Shown piece by piece: positions 37,640-50,500 of a stretch of DNA of 64,000 bases. The translations under genes were made by a program, and so were the position numbers. The stretch is from Mycteria americana (taxonomy: Eukaryota; Chordata; Aves; Ciconiiformes; Ciconiidae): positions 121,298,562-121,362,561 of the forward strand of contig NC_134367.1 in NCBI RefSeq assembly GCF_035582795.1, given 5' to 3'. Below the pieces are notes generated by a model. The model saw only the letters and a program-made list of their open reading frames with translations. It did no database searches and was not told the DNA's origin. Within the stretch, counting starts at the first letter, position 1. Each line of letters starts with the position of its first letter.

Positions 37640-37965
37640 CCCCCGCCCTGCCGAAATAGTAGGGAAATTCCAGAGACTGTAAGAGCTGGTACTCAAAAGA
37701 GAGCAAGAACTATAATTTTAGACCAGCTCATCTGACATCCATACTGAGCAAAATAAAGAGAAAGCTGATCAGAGCTCACACATAAAAGACAATAACATAA
37801 CACCAATCAACATGGGATTTTTTTGAAGAAAAACTCACATTTGGCAAGCCTGCTTTCCTCCTTTGAGGTAACAAGTTTGGCAGATAAAAGGCAGTCATAA
37901 TGGAGTTTTGCAAGACATTTGACTCAGTATGGAGCGACATTATGATTAAAAGATTAGCACTCCCC
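37640..37965 (+). mobile_element. Diverged CR1-like LINE, internal fragment of an older subfamily
   Basis: Landmarks are ATTTTAGACCAGCTCATCTG, CACCAATCAACATGGGATTT, GTAACAAGTTTGGCAGATAA and AAGACATTTGACTCAGTATG. They match in order the reverse-transcriptase coding end of an old CR1-type LINE common in reptiles and birds. It is a separate insertion from the 3' fragment just upstream, because the order of the blocks is not continuous. Confidence 0.6.
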
Positions 37966-40900
37966 ACTACCAGAAAAGCCCACATTAAATGCGTTAGCTG
38001 ACAGCTCCTCAGTGGAAGCTCTGCCATGGACAGGACAGAATGGCCTGGGAGGTGCCCGGACCTGGTGCTGCTTTGCATTGCCACTCAGGATCTGGGAGCA
38101 AAAATAAGGTGATTGCTGACTATGTGTATACAGGATGTAAGGATCAGCCAGGTGGCAAGCTGGGCTGAGGAAAGTCATTTAGAAACTGCTGCTACACAGA
38201 ATATGCTGGATGTATTGCTATTTTTTTTGAGGACCAAGAGCAAACGTGGGTTAAATACCCCCACCTTGGGGACTCCCACAGCTGCTCTTCACTTCCTCTG
38301 CTGTATCTGGGGGAGCCAACCTCTGACATCCCACCTTTATACTTCCATAATGTGAATTAGCCCCTAAATTACAGTCTGAAAGATTGTTTGGGGCCAGCAG
38401 AGCCTAAGCCTCTTGCCTGATACTATTCAACATATTTTTCACTGCAGAAACATAAATACAGCCTGGCTTTATTAACCATTAGCCTATAAAGATAAAAATA
38501 TTACAAAATGCAGACACACATGGTCTATAAATATATTTATGTTGTTGTGAAGAACACTAAACCCAGGCCTCCATGGTATGAAAAACACTCCACTGTATAA
38601 ATACTGTGCATTTGGCAATATCGTTTTAAGGACAGGGAGGCTGGGGTGTTTTTTTTTCTTTAGGGCTGGCATGGTCTCTCGTCAAGCCCCCCTTTTGCAA
38701 AGGCACTTGCTCCAGCTCCAGCCATAGCTTTCCCTGGCAGGCAGTTGCCCGGAGCTGCCAAGGAGTGCGACATGAGCACTGATTCATCGATGCCCAAAGG
38801 CACTTGCACACACCTTCTGCTTCTCCTGCTCCAGAACAGGTGGAGCGAGATTTCCAAGTGATAAAGAGTGACGCTGGCAGAAACGCTGAGTAACACTGAA
38901 AACACCCGGAGCCATGGTGGAGCTGAGGTCTTCGGCATCGCTTACCCTGCCTCTCAGGAAAGCTGCTCTGAATCCACTTTTAATGTGAGTAAGTGAAAAA
39001 AGCATTAAATATCCATGCCCTGTGCTGTTATGTGGCATTTAAAAGACCTTCCGATTGATTTAGCTCCCCTTTAGAAATGAAGCAAGCTAATTAAATGAAA
39101 TGAGGCTCCAGCAGCTTTGCTCTGCAGAGCCTGGGACCTGCTTTGCCCAGCCGGCTACCATGACCACAGGCTGCAGCGAAGGGGCAGCAGATAGGAGAGG
39201 TGCCTGCATCCCTGCCACCCATCTTAGACAACGTTTATCCTCCAGCCGTGGAGCACTACAGGTTCATCCCATGGTGGGACCCACAGACATGTCCCCATCA
39301 CAAAGTAACACTCCACGGAAGGGCAAGCTGGGCAGGTAGGACCACGACCTCTCAGTTCTCTGCCATTTGCAGCCTTTCATCCCCTTTAAAGCCACATTTT
39401 AGGTGATTGTCCAAGCAAAACGAAAGCAGGCCCGCCTGCATCTCAGTCCTATGGAGACTTTTGAAAAAGTCAGCCACCGTGCCAACTGGAAGTGCAGGCC
39501 AGAGAGAAATAAAGAGGCCAATTAAAAAGCCAGGTTGTCTCAGTGTCGCTCAGGGCTAACAGAACAGATGATGGCATCGCTGGAAGCTGCGCTTGCTTTT
39601 AATTGTCCTTGTTCCACTGAATAACTAATTCTCTCCTCCTCCCACACAACAGAAAAAAAAAAAAGCATGGGTTTTTTGGAAAGGATGAGTTGACTCAATT
39701 CCTTTCCTACAGCGCATGACAGCAAGCTGCAGTTTTTAGCTTTGCATCCAAGCAAGTTTAGAATATCGCTGCATGCATTTGTTTTCAAATCTCCTGGGAT
39801 CAGCTAAAAATATTATTTGAGAGAAGAGGATATGGAAGCACTAAAGGCTTTGTGTTCATTCAGCTCCTAAATTGCAGCCAACCTAAGGGAATAGCACAGG
39901 TAGATCCCATTTGTGAGATGGTTGTATTTAAAAGCTATTTTACAGGTATCAGAGTGCCGAGACGTGGGAGGTGCTGGGACTCTGTGAGATCTGAGCGTCA
40001 TCCAGGGAAAGAAGTGGATATCCTCAGCCCAGAAATTAAATGCTCATCCTTCATGTGGCTGTTTCCCAGGAGCCCAGGAAAGGCGTTGTTCTTCCCTTAT
40101 CTTTTACCAGCTCACATTTCCACCATTTTCCAGGAGACACTGAAGGGAAACCCTATCTAGGCTGAAGAATAGATAACCAAAAAACCCCAAAACACATTTT
40201 GCAGGGCCCAAGTCCCACCAACATGGTTCAATGCATTAAAAAAAAAAATCACATATTTCAATAGAAACACTTTAAAAAATCATAACCACAGTGAACATGA
40301 CTGAGAAACTGTCAGATAAAACAACTGCAGAGGAAAAGTGAATCTGATTTAATTTTTTTATTTTTTTTTTTAAGCAGAAGCAAATACAAGGACAAAGACA
40401 AATAAGACAACAGGATGATCTTGGGAGTTATTAGTAAAGAATACACATAAGGAAGCTTCCCTCCCCACCCCCAAGTGATTTAACTGTGTACTGTACTTTC
40501 ATCTACTGTCTGAAAATATGAATTATCATTTCCTACCTACCCTCTCCCTGCTGCTCATGCTTCATGCGGCATGCTCACGGCGAATCAGGAGTCTGCTGTG
40601 TGCTGTGCAAGTGCTGTGGAGGGGAAGCCTTTTAATGAGACCTTTCCACTACGAAGAGGAAAAATAGGTGATCCTAGTGTGAGTTATAACTCCAAAGGAC
40701 TCTCACTGTATTTCTGAAAGGCAGCAGATCTCCAGTAGCAATCTCAGTACAGAGCTGCTCTGTACATAGACAGGGTAGAGGAAGGAAGTCAGCAGATTAA
40801 TAATTTACTCCTGCCTCAGAGCTGTTTAGTCACACTAAATCAGCAAAAGCAGTCAAAATAAAAACATCACAATATTGCAGGTGTTGCCAAATGACAAAGA

Positions 40901-43900
40901 AGTTGCTTCTGCCAGCAGGAAAGTGCTTCTCTAGTTGATCTGTAAGGTCATTTGTGCCCATGCAGAAGAGGAGAGATGTCTCAACCCCCTGCGTGGTAGC
41001 GCTGGGCCCTCAGCAGGATGGCAGAACCAAGTATTTGCTGGTACTTTTGCTGCTGCCGCAAACGCATCCTTGCCAGCGGAGCCAGGCAAAGATCACAGGG
41101 CAGAAGACAGGGCGACATTGGTGCTGGTTCCCATTCCCTCCTGCCAGCCCCGCAAGAGGGGCAGTAGGACAAGGACAGACAGCCGGGAGCGCTAGGGGCA
41201 AAATCAAGAGTGGCAGATAAAAGGTGAATGGGAAATAGTTATTCACTTGCCTCTTGTAACACAAGAAATTGGGTATAAAGCAAAGTAATCAGACAGGCTC
41301 AAAACAAACAAGAGGTACTTCATAGTGTGTGGCTGAGCCTTGGGTCTCCTTGCTGCAAGAATTTCAGGTGCTGGAAGCCTGTTTGAGCTCAAATGAAGTT
41401 ATATTAAAGGAAGAAAAATCCAAGGATGCCACCTCTTACTCATAGTCTCCAAGCCACAACTTAAATGAGGCTTGGGCAGTGTCACATCTGCTTGTGCTGT
41501 TCTTATGCCTCCCAGGCACACACTTACACCCACCGCTGGAAACCGAACAGTGGGGTTGGGTGGACCTTGCTCTATAAAAAGAGTGATTTCTCTGGATCCA
41601 AATGCTTTTCATGCAGGAAGACCCAGAGGACCACTGTCAGCTCTCCTGCTCTACAGTTCAGACACCAGATTGAGGGTCCACTCCCCTTTTCCACACCAGG
41701 ACCTGGCACTGTCCACCCATTTTGCCATGTCCCTGTCGCTCTGCGCAGCAGCGGCCGAAGTGCAGGGAGATCTTGGGGGAAGGCTGGAGCCAGGGAGCTC
41801 CTGACTGCCAAAGCTGGCACTTCGCCTCTGGTTACTCATCTTCCCCTGCGCTCAGCCTCAGGGGACGCAGCCCCAGCCGATGCCTGACCTGATCTCACAC
41901 AAGCTAGTGCTGGGCAAGGCAAAACAGGGATGGCTTCTGCAAATTCACCTGCTTGCTGTGGCCATGGAATGGACCATTATCTGCCAGGGCTGGAGGGAGA
42001 AGGAGGATGGGCAGCAGCTCGCAGGGGGACCGAGGTGGGAATGTAAAGATTCAGGCACTGGGGCTTATGGCTAATGCTGCTGCCTAACACTGCACTGATG
42101 TCTGAAGCCACCGGTCCTGCTGCCGCAGGCTTTGCAGTCCTCCGAGGCTGCGTTCGGGATGGCTGCTCTCACAGGGACAGCTTAGGCTTGAGGTAATAAA
42201 AGCACTTTTTTCCTGCTCTTTAAATCTGCCACCCTTTTGCTTTCAGGAAAGAGATAGAACCAGACCGACAACCAGTAACACCCAGCGCAGCTGAAGCAGC
42301 CGGCTGTTTCTTGTGCAATAGCACACATCGGTGTTTCCTCAGCTTCGGCTTGTGTCACCGGGCATGTTACCATGGCATACTGCATCCAAATAGCAGTTTG
42401 ACACAGTGCTGTTCTCTGCAAGCAAATAGGGTCCCCAGCTCTTGCTGCTGCCCTGGAAGCAGCACCCAGGAAGGGACAGACTTGCTGCTACCCATGCAGA
42501 GGCCATGCTTGCCAAAGAGCCCCTGACACAAGTCACAGGAACCATCCCAGCTCACACAGAGATGCTTTCCCAGATCTTTTTCACAGGATGCACAACAGCA
42601 CGTGTACAAGTGATCTATAGCCACGAAAGAGACTTAGAAGATGCACTTTCAGGATGATCACAGCCTGTATGTCAAAGCCAAGTGCTACAATTAAAAATAG
42701 ACGAGCTTTGCTGCTGTTTTTACAGAAAAGGAAGCAGGGATTGCATGAGCCAAGACTAGGACGAGGAAATCTGGTCCAATTCAACAGCAACCAGGCCTAA
42801 TCCAGGCTGAAAGACAGTGTGCAGGTAGGTAGCTGTAGTCATAATGATAGATTTATATTGCAAAACTGGAAATGTGTTTTAGAATCAGGCTTGGAAAGTG
42901 TCTCTTCAGAAAGAGGTCAAGCATGCCACAGCAGGGTCATTACGGGATTTGCAGAGCACCTTCAAATACAGTTGGACTGCTCGGGTGACTTAATCACATC
43001 ATTAAACCTTTCAGGATACCAGCATCATTCTTGTAGGTGTAACAAGCCTAGCACAGATGGGATTAGAAAACCTCATCCCCAGCCTGCACCACACTTCTCA
43101 GAGCCACACCACATGCTCGTGGTATTGCTTGAACCCAGTGGCTGAGTCAGCGAAGGGAACAGAGTCCTCCATCAGTGCTGGGCTACCCACTGCCTTCCCA
43201 GGGAAAGCCCCCAGCAACCTCCCCATCAACATTCTCCTGCCCTGCTGTGAGTCAGCACACCAAAAGCTGCCCACTTCTGCTTTGGAAGAAAAAAAAAAAA
43301 AGGCTTCATTAGCCAGCTGCTGTGCCAAGCTGCTGCCTTTTACCAGTGTTAAATCCATGCCATTTCCTACAGCTGAAAAGCAAATTAGCTCATTAAATCA
43401 CCTGCATTACACATCACACACAAGAACTGTACAGAACAAAGCAGCCATGCACAAACCAACTGCAGAAAGCTACTTGCTGATTTCCAGTTGCATTTCTGCA
43501 GATCTTCACAAAACTTTAAGACTAGAAAAGGGCCTACACTTACCTCATTTTCCACATGCATTCCCTCATCAGTTCCACATACCTGCAGTGATCTCCCAGG
43601 GAATAGTCCTGTCCCATCTGCTGGTTGCATCATAGATGCCTCTTTCCATTCAAACAAACTTTGAAAGCAGGTTAAGGCCACAGATCTCCTTCAGGGCTGG
43701 TTTTTGCATGTACAAGGGGCTGATTTAGGCTGCATGCAAGTGGAGCTGTAATCATCTTAAAGCCAGCACAGTGCAACCTCTTGCACTTCTCCCAGCTCCC
43801 AAATTTGTTCAGAAGCAAAGGCCTTACAGTTCAGAGTGCTTCAGTCAGCTAGCTGAGTCAAAGGGATCATCTTACTTTTAATCTGACATTCATTTTACAG

Positions 43901-44739
43901 TTTACAGAGCACAAGACTATCTGTTTAAATTGTTTATCAAAGAACAAAAGCCCAGGGGGAACTCAAATAGGGAACCAGTCAAAGCCACTGCTTTTAGTTA
44001 GCTTGCATGTTGTATGGAAATTGTTCCTCAAACTACTCAACCACCGCTATCCTGCTTTTGACAGTAGGATTTCTGTGTCTAAGACATTTGAATGCCCATG
44101 TTCTGCCCATTTAAAAATGGGATTAACATGCCCAGCTTGGGTCAAGAAAAGTACACAACAGGCAGAGAGCATAGGGCAGACTCCGAAGGGTTAGCTTAGC
44201 ATAATGCTACCCAGAGACAGCCAGTCCTGCTAAGACTACACCTTCTTCTGTGGTGTTTCTTTTTTGCCTGGGGGGTGGTGGAGTGCCCGCAGGGGTAGAG
44301 AAGTATAATGAAAGCATAAGGTATCATCTTAATGAGGGAGAAGCTTAACAATGGTTGTGTGTCAGGCATGAACCTCTCCTCTTCCCCTTGACAGTCAGAT
44401 GTGCATGTACCCAACTGCACTATTGGCTCCACACCAGCATCCAGCTGTGCCTCCAACACAGGGTGAGTACACTGCTTTCCATATGTCTGCTACCATCCAA
44501 TTCTCAATCTGTTTTCACAATTCATCTTTATATTACTCAAACTGCTTTGTGGCTTTCATCATGTCCTTTTCTGATTTTTCATATCCCTGTAATCAAAAAG
44601 ACCAGGACCAGAGAAGAAGTGTCAATCCGATTTTGTGGAAGATGAAACCAAGAGCTCTTGACATTTTGCAAGAGCCCAGCCACTTGGTTAAAGTTTTTAC
44701 TTACATTTTCTTATTTGTTACTTACTCAGGGAAGAGATA

Positions 44740-46956
44740 ATTTAATTATGTTTTTTGAACAAGAATCTCACCTTTGTTAATGTAGGGTTAAATGTAAAAC
44801 ACATTGAAAGGTCACATCTGAAAGGAGCCATTCAAATCCATGACTGGGATAACATGCAAACTCCTTACAGTTGCTTCTTTTTTGTGATCTTAATCCACAT
44901 GTGCAGAACAGACACCTTATGTGACAGCAGAAGGGCCATCTCCAGCCACTTTTCCCATCTCTTGGCAACAAAGCAACAGACAATCCCAGAATTTCTATTT
45001 TTGAAAAGTGTTTACTCACGTAGTTTGAATAAATTAATTTGCAAATAAAAATTAAACTACAGTATACTATAGTTTGAATAAAATGATTAGAACAACTAGA
45101 ATACAGGGATTTCTTGCTGCATAAGTTTCATTACTTAATGCATATAATCTGGAAAATGTCAAAATCAGTTATATTTCTATGGAAAGGGAGTAACAGCAGT
45201 TACTTGTACATGACAGCTAACTGAACTTATAATACAGGTTTCCTGACACATGCATTTCCTGAGTGAACCAAACAATATATATAATTTCTTTTTAAAAATG
45301 GAGAAACAATTGACAGTCAAAGTAAATAATTCATGACATCTAAGCAACATAGGTCTCTTTAAACCAAGAAAATTTTAGAACAGCTTCGAAAGGAAAAAAT
45401 TAAAGCTATGCTATAAAGTACAGAAATCTGCTACTGTCAATTATACAGTACGTATTTTGAAAAAAAAAAAAAAAAGTATGAAGCTGGCCAAAAAAGCTCA
45501 ACTCAAATCCTAAAAAGGTCAGGTTGTGTATTTGCCATGAAGCACAGTGGGTTAGCAGCAAAGCTGGATGTAGTGCACTGGCCTTTTCTGGTGGATACAG
45601 AGGGAAAGTAAGGGCAGGAAGGGGAGAGTAGAGAGAGACTACTAACTAGAGCCCACCACAGCATGAGCAGACCTTACACAAGCATCCCACACCGAGATCT
45701 ACGAGTCCAGTCCGGCCCCAGCTCAAGCTCTCCCCTAACAGATTGCCAATTGTGACAAGTTGCACAAGGATGCTAGGATGCAGGCATGCATCCCTTGGGT
45801 ACCAGGCTTCAACTTTGTTCTTTGTGTGGCCTAGATGAGTATTTGCACCCAGCTCCTCACAGCAGGGTAAAGGCAAGCCCATGAAGCCTGTGGCTCCCAT
45901 GCACCCAAGCGTGCTAGTTTGCAATGGGCCAGAAGAAAGGCAGAACATCCGACTGACAAACCTGTCACAAGGTGTGACCTTGACCAATTCACATATTGCT
46001 CCCTGCTCCCCAGACATGCACACCGGCACATCCGCCTCTCCCCTCACCCCCCACCCCAAACAGCAAGGAACAAAATGAGCCTTGTCTTTCAGGTTTGTTA
46101 ATGTTTAACACTGGAAAAACCCTCACAAATGTCACTAATGCTAAATAAAGAGATGTGTTAGCATGAAGGGAGAAAAAAAATCCTTAATCTAGACTAAGTT
46201 GCATATTCAAAGAGTCTGGTAAATATTCTCCTCATAACCAGATCTTAAGTACAGTCCTACCAAAAAAGACATTAAGAAATTCCTTCTTAGCTACCTTTCA
46301 ACATGGTTAAAGCACACCTTTATGCCATCATAACTTGCATTAGCTTTGTTTAAAAAGCATTTTAACTATTCTAAGAACTCAGTATTTTAGATTAAAAAAG
46401 ATTTTTCTACCATTTCCATCTCATGTCCTTCTCCATCCAGAACTACTCTACACATCCAGTTGCTGGATGAACACACTATGACCATGCTATTCTCTAAACA
46501 TTCTACGTATTTTCAATAATAAAGATAAATAGAAAAGAGTTAATATACACATTATATTTTACAACGTTTGCATCCAAGCTGTAAACTAATGTTCTTTGAA
46601 CTATTTACCCTCCATATACAAAAAGAATGAAACAACTTTCATTCATTGAAACACTGTGGGCATGTGATTCAAAACCATTAAACAGAAGGCATCGAAGTTC
46701 ACTCTACAACACTTCCTTCAGCTCTTCAGAAGTAGTTATTAACAAAAAAAAGAAAAAAATCAGGAGTTCTCCCCCTTCTCCCCCCGTTTCTTCTATTTCC
46801 AGACTTGCCTCAATAGAGAGGGATTTAGCTGTTGTAACAAAAAAACCCAGAAATTCTTAATGCAAACCAGCAAAGCCCAGAGAATACGAAAAACAGTTGG
46901 TTTAAAAATCAGAATCGCTTAGCTTATCAGTTTACTGCAGTCCTCAGTAACACGTG
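44740..46956 (-). other. PELI1: Probable PELI1 3' UTR
   Basis: The roughly 2.2 kb left of the stop codon is AT-rich and holds no convincing exon or repeat element. It has several ATTTA motifs on the minus strand (near 45320, 46140, 46219 and 46522) of the kind found in unstable immune mRNAs. I found no AATAAA on the minus strand here. The nearest plausible poly(A) signal is ATTAAA at 44741-44746. The length agrees roughly with the long 3' UTR of mammalian PELI1. The left border is a guess. Confidence 0.4.
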
Positions 46957-47523
46957 TTAGTCAAGAGGTCCTTGGAAAATGAGTCTGATGTAACCTTGCT
47001 CACCAGCCAGCTGATGCGCACAGAATGGACAGGCTGCGTGAAAAGTGTGAGTACCATGAGGAAGAGGAATTTGGGACCAATATGCAGTTGTCTTTTCTGA
47101 GCACACGTGTCCACATGGGCTGAACGCATGAGTTGGAGGTCCTGCATCCACATAAAATCCTGCTTCACATCCAAGCCACAGAGGCACGTAGGGACCAACA
47201 GAGCGGCACATGGGACACTCGCGATCCTTGCCGTCTCTCTCCTCTTTGTTTCCCCAATTGTGATAGCCGTGGACGTGGCCACAGTTCAGATACACCCACG
47301 GCTGCTTTTCGTCTACAACATCTTTTCTCTTCATGCTGGGAAACGCCAAGGTGTTAAACCCCACAGGACACTGGGGCCTTGCTGCATTTATTTCCTGTCT
47401 TAGTGCCTCCAGGTGCTTGACAGTAGGAGTGCGGGAAAGCCCTTCTGCAGTGCGCCACAGCAGTGTTGCTCCACACAGGTCAATTAGAGAGCCATCTTGG
47501 AGCTGGTTCGTTTCGTTCTCAAC
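46957..47523 (-). CDS. PELI1: PELI1 last coding exon (residues 231-418, RING-like domain)
   Basis: The acceptor is TTTGTCCATCACAAG and the stop TAA is at 46957-46959. The 188 codons hold the end of the FHA-like domain and all of the RING-like domain: Cys311-Gly-His313-Val-His315, Cys333-Pro-Met-Cys336, Cys349, Cys367-Gly-His369-Val-Cys371, and Cys395-Pro-Phe-Cys398. None of the expected metal ligands is missing, so the ligase should be active. Compared with my recollection of human PELI1, Asn233 replaces Ile and Arg261 replaces His. Confidence 0.98.
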   Translation of the reverse strand, partial: VENETNQLQDGSLIDLCGATLLWRTAEGLSRTPTVKHLEALRQEINAARPQCPVGFNTLAFPSMKRKDVVDEKQPWVYLNCGHVHGYHNWGNKEERDGKDRECPMCRSVGPYVPLWLGCEAGFYVDAGPPTHAFSPCGHVCSEKTTAYWSQIPLPHGTHTFHAACPFCAHQLAGEQGYIRLIFQGPLD

Positions 47524-50500
47524 CTTGTGATGGACAAAGGGAAAGAGAGGTGTCACTTAAGGTTACCTGAAGAGTAACGCAAGGCACTTTCATAATACAA
47601 ATCTGCCTGGAAGATCTAGACAAAAAGTTTCAAGCAGCTCCTGACTGTCCTATACAAGATACCCACAGAGAGCCCAGTGTCAGCTTCTCCCTCCCCCTTT
47701 TTTTGACAAGTCTTTAGTCCTCCATCACATTTTAGACTGTTTTCTTCAAACACGCCTTTACACATGGCTTTCCTCTCCTCCAGAAAGAGTCAGCTGTCAG
47801 CATTTGTAGCTAAATACATCACTTAAACAAGTGTTCATGTAGCATTTCTTTTTGCTAAGAGATCTCAAGTCATACTAAACCCAGTCATCTCCTGGAAATC
47901 ACCACCAATGCTTTGGAAACAAGAGGAAGAGTAAAACTCAGAATGCCAAGTTGGAAATGAATATCCAGGTATATAGGCATGTGTCAATATAACTATAACT
48001 ATTCTTTATTATTCTATAAAAATGGAAAAGTGGGAAAACCTTAAAAGCATAAACTCAAGAGGGACAATCAGGAAAATACTCTAAAATGTGCGTGTGAATA
48101 TGACAGTTTGCAGAAGAGCACAGTGGACTGGCAACTCAACTTAGGAGAGCAGTCTAGATCTGCAATTAAGTATTAGTCTGCAGATAAATGTCAGTTATTC
48201 AGGTTGAGCAGTGCACCCTCATGTATGAACACAGACACATAAGTAGTCAGTAACTAATTACAGAGGTGACATCTACACTGAATGAGGCAGATTCCAGCCT
48301 CTGTTTATGCCCAAGCTGTACCCATGGTTGTACCCATTTTAAACAGGCTGCATAAAACATTGGTCACTACTCTTACCATTTTTCCCCTCTGCTGAGCTGA
48401 TCTGGTTTCACGGAGGCTGAACACATTCCCACAAACAGATATCTCTCTCCACACCCCTGGCTTGGAGTCTTCTGTAAATCCATTACGGGGATGCATAACA
48501 AGAACTCCATTTGTGGTTAGTCCATCCATTTGCCCATCTGATGTCTTCCACTTCGCAGCTTTCTCCTAAGAGAAATTACATCAATGAAAACACTTAATTT
48601 GGCTGAAGTGGAGCTATGAATTCATTTAAAAATAAGCCTGCATTGAACTCAGAGGAAAAGAAAGAGTTCCCTTACCCCAAGAAAGATGTTTTTTGAGGAG
48701 TCAAATCCTGCAGCATATATTCTTGCTGTAAAAGGAGGGTTACGTTCACATATGATTCTGCAGGCAAACCTTGATATAGTGCTCTGCACAGACTGTGTAT
48801 CTGAATTACTCTGACTTCCAGGAACTGTATCTGTCACGACAAAGTCTATAGGACTCTCCGTTGACCGACCAATCTAGAAAGAGATTTCAAAAAAACTGTT
48901 TACAATTTTGCCTTTGGGTCTAGGAATAGTCAAACTCAAAGCATTTAAAAGTGATCAAGAAAAAAAATCATGACATTCCAGCTTGAAGCATTCCCCTCCA
49001 CCAATCTAAATTTAGGTTTCTAAAGCCTAATCTGATGAGTTATTCCACCTCCATGTGATCAAAGTTATTTTGAAGGCTGAGTACAGCCAACTGAAGGAAG
49101 GGGAAATAAAATGATGCAATTAAGTCAATTCTGAGACGATTTCCCATTGAAGGGCTTCTCATCAGAAAGGTTACACTCAGGTCAGCTGGACCAGCTGCAA
49201 CAGTGCCAAAACAGCTAGGAAACTGCAGTTAGACGGAACAAAAGTGGTTTTCAGTCACTTTGCATGCCCAGAATATTCTGAACAATGCCAGACTACGTGG
49301 AGGTGTAGATGTAGGAAAATTAGATTATGTGAGCTGACTCTCCAGCTCCAGTGGGGCACTGAGAAGCAGCAAACCTGTCAGAAAGGACCAGGTACAAGAT
49401 GTTAATGGCGGGGAGGGGTTACATTAATACGCACAGAACACAACAGGAATAAAACATCTGACTACAACCAGATTTTTCTAGTAGCTGCGCCTTCTTTTCT
49501 GGTATGCAACCAGAAGAATGAGTTTTGCAGTCCCATACAACTCTATGGGGTTTGACAGAATTGCATGGGTTTCGCTGCTCTTCCAGTCAACTCGTCTTGT
49601 CCTTTTCCTTATAAAGCATGAAGATAAGTTATATCCCTCTCCCAAACATCCACGTAGCCAGGTTTAAAGCCTACTTACACACTACCACCTTTCACTCACT
49701 TCCAGAGCTCTCCCAACAGCATCTTATAAAATAGCTGGTTATATTAAGACTGATTAACTGCTGGGCAGGAGACCCAAAAGCCCGAGGTGCATTTTGGTGA
49801 AGGCTGGATGGAGAGCTTTCATGAGACTGAAACTGCTTCGTCAGAATGTATTTTCTATTGCTTCTTAGGCAGGATAACCCATCAGTACACAGGGATTGCC
49901 ACTGGCAATTTTAGAGCAGCATACACGCCACAGCATGCCTGAAGACAGAACACTTACACAAACAATTGCTTATGCTGCAGTCAGTTCGTTACAGCCCTTT
50001 TGCTCTGTTGTAGGTATTTGCAGCAGCATAGCAGCTTCCTCCACCACTTACCAACACCTCCCACCTCCTTAGATCCTGCAGTGGCGTCACAGCTAAATGC
50101 TGTGACAGCAAAACTCCTTGCCATAAGTTAGCGACAACAAAAAAAATCAACACAAGATCAGTCCAGGAATCAGAAGGAACAAAGCACACAAAAAACCCCA
50201 CAAAACAAAACCCTTCCTTTTGAGAAAAACAGGAAACAATTATAAGATAGGAGCGCACACCACAGCTGCAAATGCGTTTGTGGTTCCTTCTCATACATAC
50301 AGGAACTGCAGCAAAGTTGCTCTGAACTGCCAGCACATGAGAACTGGGCCTCCTCTCTCCACATTTCCCAGCGCTTTAGACTTATTCCTAGGTTTGCTTA
50401 AAGGAGTTAGGGGTATTTTTCTTATTAGTTGTGTCAAAAGCTTTGCTGTAGTTTCCCATTGTCTTTCTTTTCCACCCTGCCTCCAACTGGCTGATCCCAA

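Larger units (their letters stand above)
25740..44739. other. Intergenic region between VPS54 and PELI1
   Basis: About 19 kb with no gene I can support. It contains old CR1-like fragments at 31.4, 35.3, 37.2 and 37.6 kb, a 14-base C run, and a purine-rich stretch at about 29,260-29,300. Two AT-rich, homeodomain-site-like stretches occur at about 38,390-38,560 and 38,980-39,110. ORFs up to 192 codons occur but show no family similarity or codon character. In mammals, as I recall, this interval is longer and can hold non-coding transcripts; none can be called here. Confidence 0.6.

Noticed and set aside
43057..43635. 192-codon plus-strand ORF in the intergenic region
   Set aside because: No domain, a low-complexity Lys run made by an A tract, and no codon character. 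Probably chance.
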